Source: Beijerinckiaceae bacterium (lineage in GTDB: Bacteria > Pseudomonadota > Alphaproteobacteria > Rhizobiales > Beijerinckiaceae). From it: DNA of 42,685 bases. Under the pieces are notes generated by a model, which was not told the DNA's origin, did not search any database, and worked only from the letters and a program-made list of their open reading frames with translations. Shown here in pieces: positions 37,087 through 42,685 of the stretch. The stretch covers positions 1-42,685 of the forward strand of contig JAIETL010000022.1 in the NCBI GenBank assembly GCA_019745195.1, in the 5' to 3' direction. Position numbers and translations under genes: made by a program. Positions within the stretch are counted from its first letter, which is position 1. The number at the start of each line of letters is the position of its first letter.

Positions 37087-37323
37087 ATGGGTCAGCCGGT
37101 CAAATTCGAAGGCACGATCGTGAGGATCGAGCGCGACGGCTTTGGCATCGTCGAATTCTCATCCTCGGTCGGTGCGAACACGCACGGGCTGTTTTCGACG
37201 ACGACCAGCGAGAGCCTCCCGCCCTTGAAGCAGTTGAGAACCGGCTTGTCGGTGACCGGGGTCGCCGAGGCCGGCGGCAACGATCTGGCGAAGGTCAAGA
37301 TTCTTGACGTCGTGAGCCATTGA
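37087..37323 (+). CDS. Small OB-like protein of unknown function
   Basis: The gene encodes 78 residues: VKFEGTIVRIERDGFGIVEF, then GANTHGLFSTTTS and a C-terminal strand AKVKILDVV, suggesting a small five-stranded OB-like barrel. Similar short proteins occur in Hyphomicrobiales with no assigned function. GGAG lies 11 bases upstream of the ATG. It precedes a permuted NlpC/P60 gene by 12 bases and is probably cotranscribed. The 180 bases upstream contain a CTATAT -10-like element (37039-37044) and no other gene. Confidence 0.75.
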   Translation: MGQPVKFEGTIVRIERDGFGIVEFSSSVGANTHGLFSTTTSESLPPLKQLRTGLSVTGVAEAGGNDLAKVKILDVVSH

Positions 37324-37335
37324 TCGTCGCGCCCG

Positions 37336-37995
37336 ATGCATGCATCCGGGCGGCGATACCTTGATCCTACAGCCGTCGGAGAAAATTTGGAGCCGGTCTC
37401 GGTCACGACATTGCCGAACGGCGTACGCGCCTTCGGATTCGTCCCCGCGATAGAACAACTCCTGCCAGGCGATCTGCTCCTGTTCAGGCCCGTTGCCGGC
37501 ACGATGACGAGTCGTGGCATCGCCGGAGCCCAGCGGCGGGCAGGCTTCGCTGCCGATCATGCCGCTTGGACACATGCGGCGATCTTTCTGTACGACGACG
37601 TCATGGTAGAAGCACTGCCGGTGCGCGGGGTCGTCCAGAGCAGTCTCTATTCGCGGCTTCCCGGCCACTGCATTCTGGTTCGGCGTCGGCCGGAACTGGA
37701 TGAAAGCATTCGCTACCGGGTAGCCCTTTGGGCGCTGGGACGGATCGGCAAGCGCTACAGTCACCTCGCCGTCGTTGGATTGGGCTGGGATATGCTGAAG
37801 GGACTCTGGTCCGACAGCAGCCTGGCGAGTAACCGCCAGGTCGTCATCTGCAGCCAGGTTTTCGCCGACGCGCAAGGCGAGATGGCCGGCAAACGTCTCG
37901 CCGGATGTCCCTATTCCGGCGCGACGACGCCCGCTCATCTCAGCGCAACCCCGGATCTGGTCGATGTCGCGATCGGCTGGAAAAAGCTGGTCTGA
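37336..37995 (+). CDS. Permuted NlpC/P60-like (YiiX-type) hydrolase
   Basis: The gene encodes 219 residues. The order of likely catalytic residues is permuted as in the YiiX/YebB group: His80 in WTHAAIF, Glu92 in VMVEALP, and Cys172 in VICSQVF. GDLLLFRP (45-52) and IGKRYSHLAVVG (137-148) are typical. Such enzymes act on lipids, peptides or amides; the target here is unknown. No signal peptide is visible, so it is probably cytoplasmic. The start ATG 37336 has a weak ribosome site, consistent with coupling to the upstream gene. Confidence 0.78.
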   Translation: MHASGRRYLDPTAVGENLEPVSVTTLPNGVRAFGFVPAIEQLLPGDLLLFRPVAGTMTSRGIAGAQRRAGFAADHAAWTHAAIFLYDDVMVEALPVRGVVQSSLYSRLPGHCILVRRRPELDESIRYRVALWALGRIGKRYSHLAVVGLGWDMLKGLWSDSSLASNRQVVICSQVFADAQGEMAGKRLAGCPYSGATTPAHLSATPDLVDVAIGWKKLV

Positions 37996-38013
37996 GCCGA
38001 CGCCGATGCCGCG

Positions 38014-38769
38014 ATGACCTTCGACATCGCTTTCTTCGCCGCCATGGTGCCGGCCGTCATCCTGATGGGCCTGGCCAAGGGCGGCTTTTCCGGACTCGGC
38101 CTGCTCTCGCTGCCGCTGATGGCGCTGGTCGTCTCGCCGGTTCAGGCGGCCGCGATCATGCTGCCGCTGCTGATCGCGCAGGATGTCGTCACCGTCTGGT
38201 CCTACCGGCGCGAATTCGACCGGCCCAATCTCGCGATGCTGATGCCGGGCGCTCTGCTCGGCATTCTCGCCGGATATCTGCTGGCGGCGCGCGTCTCCGA
38301 CGCGGCCGTGGGACTGGCGGTCGGCGTGATCTCGATCGGATTTTCGCTGCGCCGGCTGCTCGGCGCCAATCTGGCGACCGCGCCGGCCAAACCAGCCGCG
38401 CTCGCACCGGCGACGTTCTGGGGCGCGATCAGCGGCTTCACCAGCATGATCGCCCATGCCGGCGGCCCGCCCTTCCAGATTTACGTCCTGCCGCAGCGCC
38501 TGCCGCCGGCCATCTATGTCGGCACCAACGCGATCTTCTTCGCCGCCATGAACCTGATCAAGGTCGCGCCCTATCTCGCGCTCGGCCAGTTCAGCGCGGC
38601 GAACCTCACGGCCTCCGCCGCGCTCTTCCCCATCGCCATCGCGGCGACGCTGGCTGGCGTCTGGCTCGTGCGCCGCGTGCCGCCGGAGCGCTTCTACACG
38701 ATCATCTACTGGCTGCTGCTCGCGGTCGGCGCCAAGCTCCTGTTCGACGGCATGCGCGGGCTGCTCTGA
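38014..38769 (+). CDS. TSUP (TauE/SafE) family permease
   Basis: The gene encodes 251 residues with about eight membrane segments. Signatures are GLAKGGFSGLGLLSLPLMAL in the first repeat and GFTSMIAHAGGPPFQIYVLPQ in the second. It is a likely exporter or importer of sulfur-containing or other organic anions, substrate unknown. It begins 18 bases after the NlpC/P60-like gene, so cotranscription is possible. It is the second TSUP gene in the window and differs clearly from the one at 6508. Confidence 0.9.
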   Translation: MTFDIAFFAAMVPAVILMGLAKGGFSGLGLLSLPLMALVVSPVQAAAIMLPLLIAQDVVTVWSYRREFDRPNLAMLMPGALLGILAGYLLAARVSDAAVGLAVGVISIGFSLRRLLGANLATAPAKPAALAPATFWGAISGFTSMIAHAGGPPFQIYVLPQRLPPAIYVGTNAIFFAAMNLIKVAPYLALGQFSAANLTASAALFPIAIAATLAGVWLVRRVPPERFYTIIYWLLLAVGAKLLFDGMRGLL

Positions 38770-38881
38770 GCACAGGGCGGTGCCCCTCGGACGATTGCGC
38801 CCTCTCGTAAAAAGGGATGGATTACGGGAAAGGCCCGCAATGGCTATGGCCTGCGCGCCGAAGAGGGGAAACGACGCCGCC

Positions 38882-40507
38882 ATGACCAGCGCCTATGACC
38901 GCGACCTCGACCGCAACCCGGCGAACTTTCAGCCGCTGACCCCGCTGACCTTTCTGGAGCGGGCAGCGGGCGTCTATCCGGACCGCATCGCGATCGTCCA
39001 CGGCCCGCTGCGGCGCTCCTACGCCGAATTCTACGCCCGCTCCCGCCGCCTCGCCTCGGCGCTGGCGAGGCACGGCATCGGCAAGAACGACACGGTCGCG
39101 GCCATGTTGCCCAACACGCCGGCCATGCTCGAATGCCATTATGGCGTGCCGATGTGCGGCGCAGTTCTGAACACGCTGAACACGCGGCTCGACGCCACCA
39201 TCATCGCCTTCTCGCTCGACCATGGCGAAGCGAAGGTCGTGATCGTCGACCGCGAGTTCTCGCAGACCATGCGCGACGCGCTGGCGTTGTGCAACGCAAA
39301 GCCGCTGGTCATCGACTATGACGACCCGGTCTATGACGGGCCCGGCGAGCGGCTGGGCAGTGTCGAGTACGAGGACTTCCTCGTGCAGGGCGACGCCGGT
39401 TACGCCTGGGAGATGCCGGGCGACGAGTGGGATGCGATCTCGCTGAACTACACCTCCGGCACGACCGGCGATCCCAAGGGCGTGGTCTATCACCATCGCG
39501 GCGCGAGCCTGCTCGCAACCTCCAACGTCGTCACCTGCGGCATGGCCAAGCATCCGGTCTATCTCTGGACGCTACCGATGTTCCACTGCAATGGCTGGTG
39601 TTTCCCCTGGTCGATCTCGATTCTGGCCGGCACCCATGTCTGCCTGCGCCAGGTCCGTGCCAGGGCGATGTTTGAGGCGCTCGCAGACCATGGCGTGACC
39701 CACATGTGCGGCGCGCCGATCGTGATGTCGACGCTGCTGAACGCGAAGCCCGAGGAGAGGCGCGAGTTCTCGCAGAAGGTCTCGTTCTTCACCGCCGCCG
39801 CCCCGCCGCCGGAAGCCGTGCTGGCCGCGATGGCCAAGGCCGGCTTCGAGGTGACGCATCTCTACGGCCTGACCGAGATCTACGGGCCCGCCGTGGTCAA
39901 CGACTGGAACAGCGACTGGAATGCCCTTCCGGCGGCCGAGCAGGCGGCTCTGAAAGCAAGGCAGGGCGTGCGTTATCCGGCGCTGGAAGAGCTCGAGGTG
40001 CTCGATCGCGACACGCTCGCCCCTGTCCCGCGCGACGGCGTCAGCATGGGCGAGGTGATGATGCGCGGCAATGTCGTGATGAAGGGTTATCTCAAGAATC
40101 CGAAGGCGACGCAGGCCGCCTTCGCCGGCGGCTGGTTCCATTCCGGCGATCTCGGCGTGCGCTACGCGGACGGTTACATCCAGCTCAAGGACCGCTCCAA
40201 GGACATCATCATCTCGGGCGGCGAGAACATCTCTTCGATCGAGGTCGAGGACGCGCTCTACAAGCACCCGGCCGTGCAGGCCGCCGCCGTCGTGGCGCGG
40301 CCCGACGAGAAATGGGGCGAGACGCCCTGCGCCTTCGTCGAGTTGAAGCCGGGCGCGACGGCTACCGAGGCCGAGATCGTGGCGTGGTGCAAGGGGCTGC
40401 TGGCCTCGTTCAAATGCCCGCGCACGGTGGTGTTCGGCGAGGTGCCGAAGACCTCGACGGGCAAGATCCAGAAGTTCAGGTTGAGGGAGATGGCGAGGGC
40501 GCTTTAG
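38882..40507 (+). CDS. Medium/long-chain acyl-CoA synthetase
   Basis: The gene encodes 541 residues of the AMP-dependent ligase superfamily. The P-loop YTSGTTGDPKG is at 190-200, HLYGLTEIYGP is the A5-like motif, GWFHSGDLGVRYADGYIQLKDRSKDIIISGGENIS carries the A7/A8 hinge, and the catalytic Lys528 is in STGKIQKFRL. It most resembles the AlkK-type fatty acyl-CoA synthetases. I start at ATG 38882 (family-like MTSAYDRDLDRNPANF); an in-frame ATG at 38840 is possible. Confidence 0.93.
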   Translation: MTSAYDRDLDRNPANFQPLTPLTFLERAAGVYPDRIAIVHGPLRRSYAEFYARSRRLASALARHGIGKNDTVAAMLPNTPAMLECHYGVPMCGAVLNTLNTRLDATIIAFSLDHGEAKVVIVDREFSQTMRDALALCNAKPLVIDYDDPVYDGPGERLGSVEYEDFLVQGDAGYAWEMPGDEWDAISLNYTSGTTGDPKGVVYHHRGASLLATSNVVTCGMAKHPVYLWTLPMFHCNGWCFPWSISILAGTHVCLRQVRARAMFEALADHGVTHMCGAPIVMSTLLNAKPEERREFSQKVSFFTAAAPPPEAVLAAMAKAGFEVTHLYGLTEIYGPAVVNDWNSDWNALPAAEQAALKARQGVRYPALEELEVLDRDTLAPVPRDGVSMGEVMMRGNVVMKGYLKNPKATQAAFAGGWFHSGDLGVRYADGYIQLKDRSKDIIISGGENISSIEVEDALYKHPAVQAAAVVARPDEKWGETPCAFVELKPGATATEAEIVAWCKGLLASFKCPRTVVFGEVPKTSTGKIQKFRLREMARAL

Positions 40508-40590
40508 CAGCGTTGCGACACGGCGCCGGACATATCTCGGTGGCGCGAAGATTGCGGTGAAGAGGCCAGTGCAACCCTGGATGGCCTCAA

Positions 40591-40935
40591 ATGACACAGA
40601 TTGACCCGAAACAGAACGCGCCCTCCCCCGCGACCCAGACCGGTTCCGTGTTAGCGCGGCTCGCCCTTGCCATCGCGGGCGGCGCGAGCGCATACGCTCT
40701 CTCGGTTCCGCTGGCGACGCCCGACGCGGCGGCAGACTGGCGCGTCACGTCCCAGTACTATCCGGGAGGCTCGATCCGGACCTATCGCAGGATCGGCCCC
40801 GGCGGCGGCATGATCTCGCACCTGAAGGACCCTGCTCCGGGTAACGATTGCCGGCTCCCTGCCTTCGAGGTGCTGAACCCGAAGGAGGACGAGGCGCGCT
40901 GCGTCGGAACGGTCGTCCCGCATTGGTCTCGCTGA
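40591..40935 (+). CDS. Small exported hypothetical protein
   Basis: The gene encodes 114 residues. A hydrophobic signal or anchor segment (about 22-40, LALAIAGGASAYALSVPLA) follows a polar N-terminus. The remainder is small and Gly/Arg-rich with two cysteines (Cys86 and Cys103). I recognise no family. It converges on aroQ. Start choice is uncertain because the ribosome site is weak. Confidence 0.6.
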   Translation: MTQIDPKQNAPSPATQTGSVLARLALAIAGGASAYALSVPLATPDAAADWRVTSQYYPGGSIRTYRRIGPGGGMISHLKDPAPGNDCRLPAFEVLNPKEDEARCVGTVVPHWSR

Positions 40936-41011
40936 GGCGCGGCGCGCATCCGCAACCTGCCTGCCTGCCCGCCCGGTCACCCGACGCGCGAGCGGCAGGT
41001 CGGCGCGGGCG

Positions 41012-41467
41012 TCACAGGCGGCGTTGGCCGGCGCCCCCGCCAGCCAGGTCGAGCACAGCCCTCACTGCCACCGCATATCCTTGCGCGCCAAGTCCCGCGA
41101 TCACCGCCGTCGCCGCCTGCGACATCAGCGACTTGTGGTAGATCGGCTCGCGGCGATGGATGTTGGAAATATGCAGTTCGATGATGGGGCCGGGAAACAT
41201 CTTCAGCGCGTCGAGGATCGCCATCGATGTGAACGTGAACGCGGCCGGATTGATCACGATGGCGCTGCCCTGGTCGATCGCTTCGTGAATCCAGTCGATC
41301 AGCTCGTATTCGCGGTTTGACTGCCGGAACTCCAGCGGCTCCCCGCCGGCGGCCTCGCGGCAGATCGCCTCGATCTGCGCCAGCGTGGTGCTGCCGTAGA
41401 TCTGCGGCTCGCGCGTGCCGAGCCGGTTGAGATTTGGGCCGTTGAGGACGTAGATCAGCTTGGTCAC
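41012..41467 (-). CDS. aroQ: Type II 3-dehydroquinate dehydratase (divergent)
   Basis: The gene encodes 151 residues. Type II dehydroquinases interconvert 3-dehydroquinate and 3-dehydroshikimate. The N-terminal [21 protein letters not shown] is typical; Arg19, Tyr24, Asn73 and His99 correspond to catalytic residues. Two positions that normally bind substrate differ: Phe79 where His is usual (NPAAFTFTS instead of THTS) and Tyr110 where Arg is usual. The start is GTG 41467 with ACAGG upstream. It follows a TRAP transporter gene by 42 bases, so it may serve uptake and breakdown of a quinate- or shikimate-like compound rather than aromatic amino-acid synthesis. Confidence 0.88.
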   Translation of the reverse strand: MTKLIYVLNGPNLNRLGTREPQIYGSTTLAQIEAICREAAGGEPLEFRQSNREYELIDWIHEAIDQGSAIVINPAAFTFTSMAILDALKMFPGPIIELHISNIHRREPIYHKSLMSQAATAVIAGLGAQGYAVAVRAVLDLAGGGAGQRRL

Positions 41468-41509
41468 GGGGTTTACCTGTCGCTGTGATCGGGAGATCGC
41501 CGCCAAGCC

Positions 41510-42685
41510 TCAGCCCTGATAGCCGAGCAGGCGCGGCAGCCATAGGGTCAGGTCCGGAACCAGCGTGATCAGCGCCAGAGCGACGATCATCGCGCCGAGG
41601 AACGGCATGCATTCGCGCACGATATCGCGCAAAGGCACGCCGGTGATGTTGGTCATGATGAAGAGCAGCAGCCCATAGGGCGGCGTGATCAGGCCCATCA
41701 TGATGTTGACCACGACGATGACGCCGAAATGCACCATGTCGATGCCGAGCGCCTTCGCCGTCGGGATCAGCACCGGCACGACGATCAGCAGGATCGCGGT
41801 TCCCTCCAGCAGGCAGCCGAGCACGAGCAGGATCAGGTTGACCAGCAGCAGGAAGGTCAGCGGCGTCAGGTTCCAGCCTGAGAGCAGGGCCTTCACCGTC
41901 TCGGGGATGTTCTCGATCGTGACGACATAGTTGAACACCAGCGCACCGGCGATCAGCATGCCGATCGAGGCCGTGGTGCGGGCGCTGTAGGCGAGCGAGG
42001 CATAGAGCGCCGGCAGCGTGACGCTGCGATAGAGCAGGGCCGAGACCGCCAGCGCATAGGCCGCAGCGACGGCGGCGGCCTCCGTCGGGGTCGTCGCGCC
42101 GCCATAGATGCCGCCGAGCAGCACGACCGGCATCATCAGCGCCGGAAAGGCCCGCCAGGTGATGCCCGGCAATTGCCGCAGCGGAATCGGCGGCTCGACC
42201 GGGAAGTTCCGCCGCCGCGCGGCCTGGGCGACGATGATCATCTGCGCGCCTGCCATCAGCAGGCCGGGGATCACGCCGCCGAGGAACAGGAACCCGATCG
42301 AGGCGTCGGAGACCAGCGCATAGAGCACCATCGGGATCGAGGGCGGGATGATCGGCCCGATTACGGAGGAGACGGCGGTCAGCGCCGCGGCGAAGCTCGG
42401 CGGGTACTTGCCGTCCTTGGTCATCATCGCCTGCATCATCCGGCCGGTGCCGGCCGCATCCGCGATGGCCGAGCCCGACATGCCGGCGAAGATGACGCTC
42501 TGGACGATGTTGACCTGCGCCAGCCCGCCCCGGAAACGCCCGACCAGCGCGTCGCAGAAGCGCAGCAGCCGCTCAGTCATGCTGCCGATGTTCATCAGCT
42601 CGGCGGCCAGGATGAACAGCGGCACGGCGAGGATGACGTAGTTGGTGTACATGCCGTTGAGCAGTTGCTCGGCGGCGATGCTGAG
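41510..42685 (-). CDS. dctM: TRAP transporter large membrane subunit DctM (5' end outside window)
   Basis: At least 391 residues of a DctM-type permease are present; the gene continues past the right edge, since the frame is open with family-like IAAEQLLNG before the MYTNYVILAVPLFILAAELM segment. Many hydrophobic segments and the motifs FAGMSGSAIADAAGTG, VIGPIIPPSIPMVLY, GGATTPTEAAAVAAAYAL and GLITPPYGLLLF are typical. TRAP systems import carboxylates with a sodium gradient using a DctP binding protein and DctQ subunit, expected to the right. The downstream aroQ hints at a quinate/shikimate-type substrate. Confidence 0.95.
   Translation of the reverse strand, partial: LSIAAEQLLNGMYTNYVILAVPLFILAAELMNIGSMTERLLRFCDALVGRFRGGLAQVNIVQSVIFAGMSGSAIADAAGTGRMMQAMMTKDGKYPPSFAAALTAVSSVIGPIIPPSIPMVLYALVSDASIGFLFLGGVIPGLLMAGAQMIIVAQAARRRNFPVEPPIPLRQLPGITWRAFPALMMPVVLLGGIYGGATTPTEAAAVAAAYALAVSALLYRSVTLPALYASLAYSARTTASIGMLIAGALVFNYVVTIENIPETVKALLSGWNLTPLTFLLLVNLILLVLGCLLEGTAILLIVVPVLIPTAKALGIDMVHFGVIVVVNIMMGLITPPYGLLLFIMTNITGVPLRDIVRECMPFLGAMIVALALITLVPDLTLWLPRLLGYQG

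Overview
The window is a dense, GC-rich, almost purely chromosomal housekeeping segment from an alphaproteobacterium of the order Hyphomicrobiales (Rhizobiales). The evidence for this is the ruvCAB/ybgC, tkt-gap-pgk-fba and zapA-6S RNA-ygfA neighbourhoods, the alphaproteobacterium-specific cell-cycle genes rcdA and trcR, a TTAA-N7-TTAA CtrA box, and intergenic palindromes beginning CCCTCATCCTGAGG. A Bosea-like genome is my best impression, but I cannot confirm the genus from sequence alone. No tRNA, rRNA, insertion sequence, prophage or CRISPR array is visible.

Layout. 0.1-1.5 kb: a TetR regulator and a small DUF2852 membrane protein with a palindromic operator in its promoter. 1.5-6.4 kb: ruvC-ruvA and ruvB-ybgC, reading leftward, split by accessory genes (a membrane protein and a GNAT acetyltransferase coupled to ruvA, a divergent Uma2 nuclease, and a HicA/HicB toxin-antitoxin pair coupled between ruvB and ybgC). 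6.5-7.3 kb: a TSUP permease. 7.3-14.5 kb: a leftward carbon-metabolism cluster tkt-gap-pgk-fba that also carries five small genes (a zinc ribbon, two tail-anchored coiled-coil proteins, an 85-residue protein and a frameshifted coiled-coil gene). 14.8-17.3 kb: DUF4164, zapA, 6S RNA, 5-formyltetrahydrofolate cyclo-ligase (with a palindromic repeat inserted in frame) and a YmdB-type phosphoesterase. 17.3-21.8 kb: a globin-type soluble chemoreceptor, yebC and a Tat-exported PhoX phosphatase with a Pho-box-like site. 22-24.8 kb: a coupled trio benE, thiE-like and Sel1-repeat protein. 25-28 kb: inositol monophosphatase, then a MotA/TolQ-like and OmpA/MotB-like pair. 28-30.7 kb: a small secreted protein, an ABC exporter and rpmE. 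30.8-33.9 kb: a cell-cycle block with rcdA, DUF1192, a quinone oxidoreductase and trcR. 34-42.7 kb: a metallo-beta-lactamase fold hydrolase, prpE, a small OB-like gene with a permuted NlpC/P60 hydrolase, a second TSUP permease, an acyl-CoA synthetase, a small exported protein, and a TRAP transporter DctM subunit followed by a divergent type II dehydroquinase.

How genes work together. RuvABC resolve Holliday junctions; Tkt, Gap, Pgk and Fba form one sugar-phosphate route; ZapA acts at the division ring; RcdA delivers CtrA to ClpXP and TrcR is a cell-cycle transcription factor.

The most promising undescribed element is between DUF1192 and rcdA. A perfect CtrA box is followed by a -10-like element, two perfect stem-loops (one with a CUCCUGC loop that looks like an anti-Shine-Dalgarno sequence) and a strong UUCG-capped terminator, together predicting a ~93-nt CtrA-controlled small RNA. 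Other points worth a second look are the in-frame 138-bp palindrome in ygfA, HicAB riding in the ruvB operon, an AroQ with two altered substrate-binding positions beside a TRAP transporter, and tail-anchored coiled-coil genes inside the glycolytic operon.
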